DNA from: Ceratothoa steindachneri
Lineage: Eukaryota; Arthropoda; Malacostraca; Isopoda; Cymothoidae
Assembly: GCA_963969495.1 (NCBI GenBank)
Contig: OZ018326.1
Span: 514,631 to 578,630 of the forward strand
Length of the DNA: 64,000 nucleotides
Reading direction: 5' to 3'
The notes under the pieces are model-generated. The model was not told the origin of the DNA and did no database searches. It saw only the letters and a list, made by a program, of their open reading frames with translations. The position numbers and the translations under genes were made by a program. Below are positions 23,121 to 34,095 of the stretch, piece after piece (position 1 is the first letter of the stretch; every line of letters starts with the position of its first letter).

Positions 23121-24310
23121 ATGACATTTTATCAAACTGTCCCCACTCTCCCTTTTAATAGTAATAACATTTTAGTTCTACCATTTTCTCTTTGTTTTTG
23201 TGATTTTCCCCGTCTTTTGAATAACTTTAACATTTCTGTTGCTGCTAAATATAAGACAACTATTGTTGTGTATTTCACTCCAGAAATTGCGGAAAGGAGA
23301 ATAGTGGATTTATTATTTTATTTTGGGTGGTTAAAATACCCCCAGAATTTACGGTTTATAAATATTGGCTAATATGTGCATTACTCGAGACAACCACCTT
23401 GTGATGCGCAAGCCCAAAGAAAACGAGGAGCGAACTAGGTTCGTGCGGGTAAAATTTTATGCGAGGCATTCGTTGTCCGTTAGCCATACTGACCGTCGCG
23501 CGACACTCGCTCTATTTCGTATTAATCAACACTTAAGCCGCTGATAATTCCTGTATATAAAACTTCCTCAGTGTTGTACAGAGCGCAGAACCTTCTGTAT
23601 TTGCCTTAACTACTTATATTGATTTACGTGCGGGTAAGATTCCGTATGACCTTGTCTTCATCCTGACCAGCGGAAGTTATCCCCCGCAGCAAGAACCGCC
23701 ACCATTGTTCACATAAGTATTCTCTTTATATGTTGATTTCCGTTGTGTTATAGCTAATACACTTCTTACTGAATCCTAGTGCACTTGGTAGGATTTCAAT
23801 ATAGTTTTAAGGGATGCTATTATTTCCATCATTATAAATACCCCAATTGAGTCACTTATATTATACAGTCCACTATTTTCTTAGTTTATCATTTATTTCT
23901 TTTTGTGTTGGGGAAGTGGTTACCAGTGATCACATTTTTTCATTTAAATCCCCAACAACCATTAAGAATTTATTAGTACGTAATAATTGTAATAGTTTGG
24001 GGAGGGGGTATTCAGTTGAGTGTTCTGGTTGCCTAAGTAAATATTATGGACAAACAGGTAAACAACTTTCTGTTCGCATAAATCAACATAAATACGAGTA
24101 TAATGTCTGAAGAGGGGAAAATAACAGTGCTTTCTTTGTCCACATGTCAGATAAGGACTATCTAATTTACTGGAACTCGGCGAAATTTATTTATCGTGTC
24201 AATGACCCTATAAAAAGGAATATCATTGAATGTGCTTTTATAAGCCAATGTGATAATTTTAACCTTTTCACTGGACTATATAAAATAAAGGCTATAATTA
24301 AAAAAACTAA
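23121..24310 (+). pseudogene. PLE C-terminal region with GIY-YIG domain, split by an LTR
   Basis: The left part (23,121-23,263) reads LPFSLCFCDFPRLLNNFNIS and ends in KYKTTI. The right part, from 23,958, continues IKNLLVRNN, then YSVECSGCLSKYYGQTGKQL and SVRINQHKYEYNV, a GIY-YIG core with YYGQTG and a downstream Arg. A stop follows Val; the frame then continues with an HMSDKDY-like His motif and NIIECAFI. Removing the LTR restores the reading KTTIKNLL, which shows that a single ORF was interrupted. The RT domain is absent. Confidence 0.75.
23264..23957 (+). mobile_element. Solo LTR (694 bp) inserted in PLE coding region
   Basis: The segment begins TGTTGTGTATTTC and ends AAATCCCCAACA, giving TG...CA termini with inverted TGTTG/CAACA. 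It is flanked by ACTAT on the left and ACCAT on the right, a 5-bp target duplication with one change. A TATA-like tatataaaa lies at 23,554. No gag or pol is present, so this is a solo LTR from an unassigned LTR retrotransposon. Orientation follows the TATA box and is tentative. Confidence 0.75.
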
Positions 24311-24643
24311 TACTTAAAGAAATTAGTTCTGACTTTTATCTTTAGTTGTATATACAATCTTTAATTATGTGGACTCAATTTTTTTTTATTATGTCACTGC
24401 TCTGTTATGTACATTGTATTTTCCCCACTCTTTCGCTCCTCGTTTCTTATAAACTCCCTCGTTAGGCTATCTCCATTTCTTTTAATCTGTTACCCTTTCG
24501 TCTTCTCAGTTTGACCTTACTACCTGCTTCTTGTCATTCTTAATGTAAATCTTTACCTTATCCCTTCTGTCTTCCTCATTGGTGATTTCTTGTTTTTGAG
24601 GCGGTCTTTTATACTTTTCTTTCGTATATATACCTCTAATATA

Positions 24644-25916
24644 CAGTCGCCAAACGGAAGTCTGGACCTTTGGTCATAATATATGCATTTATATAGGTCC
24701 AATAATCGTTGCGAGGAAAATGCTATAATTGATTAATGTTTTGTTGCGGTTTCTGACAACGACTCTTAGGTATATATGCGCATTGTGTCCGCTGTATTAT
24801 TCAGTACGCACTCAGACTTGGTCGTCAGGGGATGCTCATTTTTTGCGATGTTACTTTCATTTTTGTGGTTTCTTGAAGATATTTGGCTGATCATATATTT
24901 TTTAACTAGTACTCCAACCATGGGTCCCAAGCCTCTTAAAAATGAGGAAAAGGTCCGTATCATCACTTTGAAGGAAGAAAATGTTAAGATAAGTGAAATA
25001 TGCCTGAGAACAGGGCTGGCAAAATCTAGCGTAATGGCGCTCCTCTCTGCTGCCCGTGAGCTTCCCCCAAACACCATACCCCAAAATAAAAAGCGCCAGG
25101 GACCAGAGAAAAAGACTACACTGGAGACAGATCGCTTGCTAATGAAGGCTGTTATAAAGAACCCTAAGATAACAGCCGGACAACTCAAGGACATGTACTC
25201 TAACCTCCTCCAACGTCTCGAAACGGACCGTACAGCATCGTATTCTGAAAGATTTGAAACTCTTCCGCCGTACTGCCGCGCTCAAACTGCTGTTGAATGA
25301 TTGCATAAGGAAAAAAAGGCTTCATTTTGCAAAGCAGCACAAGGGTTGGACAGTGGAACCATGGTTAGGGGTTGTTTCAGTGCCAGGTTAGGGAGAGGTG
25401 GTTTATATTTCCTGCCCAAGAGTGTGACCATGAATGCGCAGCGCTACAAGGAAGTTTTAGAAGTTCATCTATTTAATTATATGGAACTTCATGGAACATC
25501 CATCTTTATGCATAATTCAACTCCTTGTCACAAGGCTAATTTGATCAAGCAATTGCTACAAAACAAGCGCATCAACGTGTTGGACTAGCCTGGGAACAGT
25601 CCCAACCTCTACCCCATTGAAAACGCATGGAAAGTCATCAAAGACAAAGGTAATGGGGTCAATGTGTCATCAGTGCAGGACCTTCAGGAGGTCATCAAGA
25701 AAGTGTGGTGCACCACCATGGACTTGAGTTACTTCAAAAATCTTGTTGCAAGTATGCCCAAAAGGATGCAGGATGCCATCAAGGCCAGGGGCAGATCATA
25801 AAATATTAAAAGTATCAACAAAAGTCTTTTTAATTATATTAACCTAACCTAATGGGGGTAAATAATATGAAAATAACATAAAATAGCGAGGGTCCAGACT
25901 TCCGTTGCGGCTACTG
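24644..25916 (+). mobile_element. Tc1-like transposon
   Basis: Terminal inverted repeats are CAGTCGCCAAACGGAAGTC at the left and, on the opposite strand, CAGTAGCCGCAACGGAAGTC at the right. The empty site is visible in the inverted PLE tail at 22,715-22,740, which confirms insertion at a TA. The left TA is intact and the right one has become GA. Length is 1,273 bp. Confidence 0.9.
24920..25801 (+). pseudogene. Tc1-like transposase (DDE, inactivated)
   Basis: From MGPKPLKNEEKVRIITLKEE a helix-turn-helix region runs to about 25,200. An internal deletion follows after MYSNLLQ and removes the region holding the first catalytic Asp. The second catalytic region reads IFMHNSTPCHKANLI, where Asp has become Asn. 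The third reads SPNLYPIENAWKVIK, where Asp is also Asn but the Glu remains. Stops occur at about 25,298 and 25,586. The protein would cut and paste the element; this copy cannot. Confidence 0.85.
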
Positions 25917-26058
25917 GAATATTATTTCTTGTAGTTATCCTTGATAAGGAACTTAATAAAGTTCGAGAGTACTCGGAAACACCATTTCATTTTTTCATTT
26001 TATCCTGCGGGACATTGCATTCATTTGCTACCCTCATGTGATACTTTGTGAGTTTTTC

Positions 26059-26063
<5 letters not shown>

Positions 26064-26125
<62 letters not shown>
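26064..26125. repeat. (AT)n microsatellite
   Basis: About 62 bp of AT dinucleotides at the right edge of the PLE family 2 tail. Confidence 0.95.
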
Positions 26126-26128
<3 letters not shown>

Positions 26129-26333
26129 CATATGGCGAAGCTCTGCTTGGCCTTGTTCCGAGCTTAGTTTCTCCCCCGCAAACCCAGAAATGTGGCAATC
26201 AGTCACGAGTCATGTGTGTGTGTGTGTGTGTTTATCCTGCTGCGAAAATTAACGTGCCCCTGATAATATATCATGAAGCAGCCTGAATACAATAATGAAG
26301 AAAAAAATCTTCAGTTTTGTAAAGTTCTCTTCT

Positions 26334-26510
26334 GCGACGATGAAATTACCGTACGAAAAAAAATTACCAGCGATGAAATTACCAGCGATGAAATTTCCAT
26401 GCGATGAAATTACCAGCAATAAAATAATTTGCGATGAAAATTACACGCGATGAAAATTCATGCGATGAAATTATCACGATGAAATTAACGACGATGAAAT
26501 TACCCGTCAT
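26334..26510 (+). repeat. Irregular tandem array of GCGATGAAATTACC
   Basis: At least nine copies of a motif close to gcgatgaaattaccag recur with spacings of roughly 14-23 bp, many with single changes (gatgaaaattaca, gatgaaattaac). The unit is too long and regular to be chance and too irregular for a simple microsatellite. No reading frame explains it. Confidence 0.85.
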
Positions 26511-26732
26511 CTTCTTTTCTGATATTTCTTACCAGCCTTCTGCTGACATTGGGGAAGTTTGAAATCTCCTTATTTGTCCTTCCGCCGCGGATTCTAAGGA
26601 TGATTCGATGCCTCTAATACCTTCCCCACCCTATTCGTTTGCGTGGATTCCTCCTTGTTTTCAGTTAGATATATAACCAGACGAGTGCACGAAATGTTTC
26701 AGAAATATTAAAAATTTAAATGTGCATCCTTC

Positions 26733-26899
<167 letters not shown>

Positions 26900-26934
26900 T
26901 TGAATGATCTTTAAATTGTTTAAACAAAAAAACA

Positions 26935-27439
26935 TTTCCCTTAAAAATTATTATAGGCAGGTATTTGTATCACAACCTCATCTATAACTTTTACCAGACA
27001 AAATCCAATTTACAACGATAACCTACAGGTTTAAACTATGTGAGGTACGCTGGTATGCTTATTTGAATGCATAAAACGAAAGGTCTTACAGAGAAGCAAT
27101 TTACTAGAAAATTTACAGTGTCCAAAATGATCCCGAAAGGTTAGGTTTCGTAAAAGGATGACTGGCATTGTTTGCATATGCATCTAACTTAAGTTCAATC
27201 TCGTCTAAGCTAAGTCGTTTTCTTGCCAGCTGTCGTCTAGGTGCCATGCTATGGAAACCTTTTACGCCACTCTCTGTCTGATAGAAGATCAGAAAGCTGC
27301 GCCATCATGATTCTCTTTTCAATTGAAGCCATTATAGAGGTTTACAAGCAGTCAAAATAGTGAAGTTCATAATATTATGTCAAAATATGACAAAACAGGT
27401 CTATCTGAGGGTTGAAAATCAGCCAAAAGCTAAAGGAAA
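26935..27439. other. No recognised feature
   Basis: AT-rich sequence. It may include the 5' part of the decayed Tc1 copy that follows, but no terminal repeat was found. Confidence 0.35.
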
Positions 27440-28262
27440 AATTGAAAATGGAATACCGTTCATTTACCCAAATTGTACAAAAAGAACCAACTCAAGATAT
27501 CTGCAGGAATTCCTCGATTGGCGAAATTTTGATCATCATTATAGTCAAGCAGACACTATCACCTTGGCTACGAAATAGCAATCTTCATGCTCGCATACTC
27601 ACGGTCAGGCCATTGATAAATTTGAAGAACAAGAAGACTCATCTTGCATTAGTCACTGTGTAATTTACATGGGCAGATAACCAATTTAGCCACGTCCACT
27701 TCAGGGACGATTCTAAGTTCAAGATATTCTGATACGATGGCAATGGCGTTTATTCGTCGCAGAACAGGCGAAAGATTGTCATTCAATTGCATTAATAAAA
27801 GAGCGTAAAGTTTAGCGGGGGAAGTGTCATTATCTGGAGCGTGGTTTTCATATTAGGTACTGGGTCATTTGTGCGCTTGCAAGGCACAGTATATGCATAA
27901 GTTTAGCTTAAGCCCAAACTATAATTTCATTGCAGGATAACTTCCATTTTCACTTGGACAAGTATGTGACGACCTTCCTAGATGAAAGATACATCAGCGT
28001 TATGAAAAGTCCTGCGCAGAGTCTGGACATGAATCCCAATGAAAATTTTTGAAGACAATCAGATAGAGGTCTTAAACGAGGAAACTGAATACAATTCAAG
28101 AATTTGGGAAATTCTGCAAGATGAATAAATCAAGATTAATATAGTTTATCGTACCCTAATTTTTGAACCCTTAAGTCTTCTCTTCAAAAGTTATGGAAGA
28201 TGTTGAGAAAGACTTACAGACGCTATGTTTTATCAGATAGTACTCTACAGTACTTTCTACTA
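27440..28262 (+). pseudogene. Tc1-like transposase remnant
   Basis: Scattered frames give HFRDDSKFKIF near 27,700 (first catalytic Asp region), then YDGNGV and a KFSGGSVIIWS block near 27,815. A third-motif region with SLDMNPNENF lies near 28,025, with both Asp and Glu retained. LDKYVTTFLDERYIS precedes it. Stops and frameshifts are frequent and I found no inverted repeats. The order and spacing match a Tc1/mariner DDE domain. Confidence 0.65.
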
Positions 28263-28726
28263 AATTGATTATCTGGTGATAACTTTCTTGTTATTCATTC
28301 AACTTTGTCTAATTAATACTCATACGTAGTGTATACTTATAACATATTGAACAAAAACTTTGTAAACTGGGATTTTTCTGGAAAAAGTTAAGGAAAATTT
28401 TGTGAATCAAATAAAGACCTTCTTATCTTTTAAGAAAGGTGCTGTATGTATCTTAAGATATATAAATATTAAGGTATTTCATTAGAATGTTTAATCGGAT
28501 TTGGGGATTTTCTTTAGAAATGTATGAAACCTTTTTGGAGCATTTACAAATAGAAAACAAAGTTGCCACATTCAAATATTTTTTTACCTTCAGCCATAAT
28601 TTTTTTAAGACTTCAACCATCAAGTGAAATTTACTCAATTGCCTGAACTATCATTGAAACAGTAAAAACATTTTTCTCATAAATAAATTTGGAAAAGTGA
28701 TAACAACATACTTCACATGAAGTATA
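28263..28726. other. No recognised feature
   Basis: AT-rich spacer between two decayed Tc1-type copies; no supported signal. Confidence 0.4.
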
Positions 28727-29902
28727 CAGCCTTTGCCAAAATGATGGGGCAGGTATGAAAAATTGAAGAATATGATTGAAACATGACATAATTCAAATAA
28801 AGATTTTTGCGTATATTCTATCAATAATTTATATCTGATGCATCCTTTTGCTTTTATAACCGCTTTTATGAGTTTTTGCATACCTGAAACTAAATTCGCG
28901 CTGGTGGTTAGCTCAATTTTCTGCAACTTTTCATGAATTCTGGCTGTTAATTCACTTTTTGAGAAATATTTGTGCACCCTCACTCTTGTGCCCAAGTGTT
29001 ACCACAAATGTTCAATGGGGTTGCGGTATGGAGATTGAGAGGGCCATTCCATCAAAGTCACCCCTTTCTTTTCAAGCCAACCCTTTGTCACTCTAGAGTT
29101 GTAGCATGGAGCATTGTGTTGTTGAAAGATTACACCATATAGTATGTCATCTTTGAAATTTTTGCTTAGAAAGGTTGATAAACATGGTCTAACATGCTGG
29201 TGTAAGTGTTGGAATTCATTCTGTCCTCACAAGTGAACAACGATCTTGGACCTGAAGTCGAGATGCAGCCCTAAACCATTACAATGTCACTTCCAAATTT
29301 GACTTCTGTACAACATATGTATCTTGGATCAATAGCTTCCCCAACTCTTCGACGAACATTAACAGCTCTAGGAGGTCCGTAGATCTGAGGAAAAATAAAA
29401 AAATTCAGATCATTTTTGGTATCCAATAAAAATGTATACAAGCGTAATAAATTGGTGAAAACTAATGTGAAGAACCTACCTCAAAGTTTCTTTCATCAGA
29501 TCAAACAATTTTAGCCCAATCATCATCAGTCCAATTTTCATGCTCTTTTGCCCAAGACAATCGCTTCTTCTTGTTCACCTGAGACAGCCCCGGTTTCTTT
29601 CTAACCTTACATCCTTTGAGACCATCTTCTAATAACCTTCATATCACTGTGCGTATTAATATATCTTTGTTTGTTATTGCCCGAAACTCAACAGTTACAT
29701 CAGAAGAATCAGAAAGTTGCCCAAACCACTAACGCAAAATCGTATTAAAACCGTTATAAAAGAAAAAGGAAAGCAAATAAAATACTAATTATAGATGGAA
29801 TATACTCGACTGTTTATTATATTGTTTTCAATTATTATGTGAATGAGTTTCCTTCTTATTCTCTATTTTTTCATACTTGTCCCATAATTTTAGTCAAAGC
29901 TG
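28727..29902 (-). mobile_element. Tc1-like transposon (minus strand)
   Basis: Inverted repeats run from CAGCCTTTGCCAAAATGATG at the left to, on the opposite strand, CAGCTTTGACTAAAATTATG at the right. They extend about 45 bp, and TA lies on both sides. Length is 1,176 bp, short because the N-terminal helix-turn-helix region of the transposase appears deleted. Confidence 0.85.
28849..29735 (-). pseudogene. Tc1-like transposase with a spliceosomal-type intron
   Basis: Reading leftward, the protein gives VNKKKRLSWAKEHENWT, then SDERNFE. A 95-bp gap follows (29,479-29,385) that starts GTAGGTTC and ends TTTTTCCTCAG. The protein then resumes in frame with IYGPPRAVNVRRRVGE. The first catalytic Asp (SDE) sits just before the gap. 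Downstream are IFQQHNAPC, where Asp is replaced by His or Asn, and WPSQSPYRNPIEHLW, where Asp is replaced by Tyr and Glu is kept. At least one stop (IV then TGA before SDE) is present. The intron call rests on perfect GT-AG ends and frame continuity. Confidence 0.75.
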
Positions 29903-31670
29903 TAATTTGAAGTGTAATTAGATGTCGCCACATAAGGAGTATTTAAAATTACACTCCTAATATCAGCTTAATCAAAAAGCAAATCTATGTCAACTCTGCA
30001 TATAATTGTGGCCCCCAAGCTGCAAGGTGGAGTAGGCCCAGAGAGAAAACTCACAATTGTGCACGCTGTTGTACCTATCAAATCCTGAAGTTTAGCACAC
30101 GCATTAATTACTGAAATAATATGCCATTTAATAAGTAATCAGCCAGTAAATAGGGAAAAATACTTATATAAAAACTGTACATTTATTAAGATAAACATAA
30201 TTTAAGCAAGAGAGTAGCTGGAGTTTCCTACGCGGTCACACAAACATACACACACAAGGAAACACCTGCAAGACGAAAAGATCTCAATGCTAGATAACAG
30301 GGGAAAGCCTAGCAAATATAGGGTGGTAAGTGTTTTGACCGGTTAAGTTGTCGGGAACTGTGGAACGACAAATATAATGGTCCTACTGATAGGCTGTGTC
30401 AGCCCGGTTGAAGAAAAATGTATATAGCTACATTGGAAACGCACACACCTCTTTTGACTCTGCCCAACAGTCAACAAAGGAGCAAACGAACATACTTATG
30501 ATCATTAGCTCCGCCCCTTGCCTATATTAGAGGGAAAAGAAGTCACGCTCCCTTGAAGTAGGGGGCCTATAAATAAACGGATTTAAAAATTATGAACACA
30601 GTAAGACACAGAGACAGACAGACAGAGAGAATCAGTTAAGTCATTTCATTTGTTAGTATAACTTATTTACCACTTGTTATTATTAGCGTTACGAGTCCGT
30701 TCCTCGTCCTTACCACATGCCACCTTAGCAACAGCTACCTAATATTAGTAGAAAAACTTACACACAGCCGTTTCCTTCAATAAGTGGTAGACCCAAGCCA
30801 AGAATAAAGTATACTTATCTGCGCTTTCCTTAGAGTCCCTTCGTTTAACACCCTAATAACCAAGGTGCCTTATAGAACCCAGCCTAGAAGCGAATTCTCC
30901 GTGAGAAAATTTGGGAGTCAAGCAAACTCGAGTTGAAGACCAAAATTAGGCCTACTAACACGCATTAATTCCAAACTGGTCACCCCGTTTACTCCACCAA
31001 ACTGGTGACCACTATAAATCTACAAACTCAAATGCCCACTTATAAACCTTGATACCTACCGCCCACATAATAATTACTTTTTCATTATTATAATTATATA
31101 CAATGCCTTGGACTGGTAAAACATATATATTTATCATGGTCAATAATATAGGAAAGGTTAATTAATTATAGGCAAGCCAGTTTTAAATTAAGAAGCATTA
31201 CATACTACTTTTAACTGGTGGTAAGAGCAAGATTTTACATAAACATATGAACATTATCTACCAAATTTACTTGTCTAAATATCTCTACTTTAGTAAAATT
31301 ATAATAATAAAAAATTAATAAAGTATATCAGCCTAGTAATTTTATAGTTCAAAATTTAATCTGGGATCACTTCTATAAGATCATATTTAGATACTTTCTA
31401 AAGATTATATGGAGACCACTCAAATAACCTTACTATTCTTTTGAATTAAAAGAAGTCATAGAACGGCTTGATAAGAGAATGAGAGCAACATTATCAGTTT
31501 TAACCAAACTTACTAGTAGAAGTGGTAAAGTGCGTCAATAAGATAAATTTGAACAAGTATCGAATTAAAATACTTGGGATCACATGTGTCTTATGTTTTT
31601 TATGTACTTCTCAAAGAATCTGAAATGACCATGAAATCCAACGTTTGTTGTCATTAGCAAGCGTCATTCT
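29903..31670. other. Unassigned, possible degraded LTR
   Basis: A stretch at about 30,350-31,010 has LTR-like traits: a TATA-like cctataaataaa near 30,565, aataaag near 30,803, and ccaaactggtgacc near 31,000, reminiscent of the primer-binding region after some LTRs. I could not find TG...CA ends or a target duplication. The remaining sequence is AT-rich with nothing to report. Confidence 0.3.
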
Positions 31671-31671
31671 T

Positions 31672-31990
31672 AGTCTAGTGCGATTGTATCTCACTATGTC
31701 GGTGGGTCAGTTTCCGTTTTGACTTTTCTTTTGGTTTTGGTAATGACATTGCAACTATTCGGCTGATTCTAACGAAATTTGAAACCTTTATGTTGTTTTA
31801 CAATTTCTTTCGAATAATATAATTACCAAAGTCCTCCCAAGGTTAGCTGGGGAATTATTTGGGAATAACATTATACCTATTCAGCCAATTCTAATGAATT
31901 TTGAAACTCTTATGTAGTCCGGGAATTATTGAAAGTTTGATGGTCGTAAGGTCATAATAAGAATAAGTGAGAGCACGCGACTTTAGTCAG
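31672..31990 (-). repeat. Dispersed repeat B, two units
   Basis: The region 31,672-31,800, read on the minus strand, matches 50,786-50,940 on the plus strand, sharing for example accgacatagtgagat-like and gccgaatagtt blocks. A second related unit lies at 31,855-31,920: attctaatgaattttgaaac against attctaacgaaatttgaaac in the first. No coding capacity is seen. Confidence 0.6.
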
Positions 31991-32108
31991 CAGACCTTGT
32001 TTAAACCAGTCCCTCTATTTGCCTATATATATTTGAAAATGGGACTGTTGAAAGTTTAAACTCTCTGAAGATGCCATAAGTCCATGAAGAATGCTCAGCA
32101 ATAGTATA

Positions 32109-33926
32109 TACCGGATGTCCCAGAAAAAAGTTAACCGTACTTTGAATTTGTATAACTCAAAAATTCGTGGAGATGTTTGGGTTCTGTAAAATGTATTTTG
32201 TTTAACAATTATTTATCTGTCGATTCTGGAAATTTCATTAAATTCCCTATTATGATATTGATACACTAATGAGTTTAGTGGAGGCTATCAAAAATATGTT
32301 TGCACAAGGAAGTAAAATAATGAACCGAAGCCTAGGAAGGCTAGGCCACCGTGAACTTTTAAGAGAAACGTAGGGAACCTAGGTAGCCTAGGTCACTGTG
32401 GGATTCTTCAAGCAGAGCCTAGGCCATTTTACAGCGTTTTTTTTCAGCCACGCTGTGGTATGGTCTCGTCATTATTGCTTACTAAGCAAATCAAAGCGTT
32501 TCTGTATAAAAGTTTACTTCCATAGAACCCTTTTAATCATGCAGTTAACAAAAGATCAACGAGTATTTGTAGTCAAAAACTTTAGTAAGACTGGCAGTAT
32601 TAAACAAGTACAAGATTCATTTAACCAACGTTTACCAGGTAGGCACCCACCAAGCAAGCCCACAGTTTGGAAAGATGTTCGCAAATACAAACATTAAGGA
32701 ACATGCTTAAATCTAAATAAAAGTCGTTCGGGTCGTATGAGAACCATACGAACAACATAAAATATCGAAAATGTTCAGATGACACTGCTTCAAAATCCAC
32801 ATGCATCAATCAGAAAGAATGGGTTACAATTGTCAAAGTCATCATTTAACCGCATTATTAAACATGACTTAAAATGGCATCCCTATAGATGCATGCAAGA
32901 CACCAGCCTTTTGAAAATGATTTACCTCGTCGTAGACAATTTGTCGAATGGCTTCTCCATAAACCTGCTCGTTTCTTGGAAAACATTGTGATGGGTGATG
33001 AGGAGCCTTTTTCATGAATGGAAAGGTAAATAGCCATAACATTCGGCAATATGCGCCGCTGCACCCCCCCCCCCCTATCTCCCCAGCATTTAACTTTGAC
33101 ACACGTATTTGTCAGCAGAAAGTGTCTCTGTGGATCAGAATATGCGGGAATGGCTATCTTGTCGGCCAATTGTTTTACGATAATAACTTAAATGGTGCTG
33201 CCTACCTGAGCATGATCAATGAAAGGATTTTCCCGGAACTCCACCAGGTTTACGGCAATCAATTCAATAGACTTTGGTGGATTCAGGAGGGTGCACCAGC
33301 TCATAGACAGCTTGCTGTAAGAACAAAACTGAGAGAAACCTTTGACAACCGCATTGTCGCGCTAAATCATGCAATTAAATGGCCCCCTAAGATCCCCTGA
33401 CTTAACACCGTGCGACTATTTCTTATGGGGATATCTAATGAATAAAGTATATTCTACTCCACCACAAAGCATCAACCAGTTAAGAGATAGTATCACACGT
33501 GAAGTCAATAGACTTAAGGAAAATCACAAGTTAATCAAAAAAGTTGTTGAATCAATGCGATCAAAGGCGCAACTGTGCTTGGAAAGAAATAGAGGACATG
33601 GGAACAAAATGGTGCTTAGAAAAGTAAAAAATGAATTTGTATTACACATATGAAAAGGCGGTTTGTTGAAAATAGTTTTAAATAAATTTATTGAATTTAA
33701 AAATCGAAGTTTCATTATTTTACTTCCTTGCGCAAACATAATTTTTATAGCCTCCACTAAACCCATTAGTGTATCAACATCGTAGAAGGGAATTTAATGA
33801 AATTTCCAGAATCGAGAGATACATAGTTGATAAATTTGGTTTGTTTTGCAGAACTCAAAAAGCTCTAATAAATTTTGAGTTATACTAATTCAAAGTACGG
33901 TTAACTTTTTTCTGGGACACCTTGTA
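32109..33926 (+). mobile_element. Mariner-superfamily transposon with long inverted repeats
   Basis: The outer ends share gtcccagaaaaaagttaacc, then gtactttgaatt. The inner parts, 32,254-32,325 against 33,705-33,780, also match in inverted orientation (gtgtatcaa, agcctccactaaa, ttgcgcaaaca). The inverted repeats therefore span about 220 bp, long for this superfamily. Between them lies one transposase. A short internal set of cctaggtagcctagg-like repeats precedes the coding start. Confidence 0.85.
32539..33653 (+). pseudogene. Mariner-type transposase (broken)
   Basis: The start MQLTKDQRVFVVKNFSKTGS begins a helix-turn-helix domain. SIRKNGLQLSKSSFNRIIKH follows after a stop. The catalytic part has MNGKVNSHNIRQYAP, WWIQEGAPAHRQ (Asp replaced by Glu in the second catalytic site) and RSPDLTPCDYFLWGYL, with the third Asp present. 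The C-terminus ends FVLHI then a stop at 33,653. A run of 13 C at about 33,064 and at least three frame changes break it. Confidence 0.85.
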
Positions 33927-34095
33927 CATATACATTGAAGATTATATAAAAACTAATTTTTCTGGTAGCCACAAGAATTTTTAAAGGTAAATTTAAAACT
34001 ATATGATACTTAACATTGTGATAAAATGGGAAACGCACAAGTCTACATGGAGACTTGAATTATCGGTTACCTTTTGAAGTTCATGGGTTTGTGAT

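Larger units (their letters stand above)
22635..26063 (+). mobile_element. Penelope-like element, family 2, with inverted tail and nested insertions
   Basis: A coding segment (23,121-24,310, minus the inserted LTR) is followed by a 3' tail, 24,310-24,643 continued at 25,917-26,035. The same tail lies inverted at 22,635-23,060: tacaatgtacataacagagc near 22,935 pairs with the opposite strand near 24,400, and gcaatgtcccgcagg at 22,635 with the opposite strand near 26,010. (AT)n arrays bound both outer ends. The tail is split by a Tc1 element and the coding part by a solo LTR. Head-to-head or partial tandem copies with inverted ends are a known PLE habit. Confidence 0.75.

Noticed and set aside
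23847..23960. Met at 23,847 as the start of the GIY-YIG protein
   Set aside because: This part lies inside the inserted solo LTR; the real PLE coding resumes at 23,958.
26334..26510. CRISPR array
   Set aside because: Spacing is irregular, repeats are degenerate and the DNA is eukaryotic; there are no spacers of constant length and no cas genes.
30350..31010. Full LTR call
   Set aside because: TATA-like and primer-site-like strings are present, but no TG...CA boundaries or target duplication were found; kept only as a low-confidence note.
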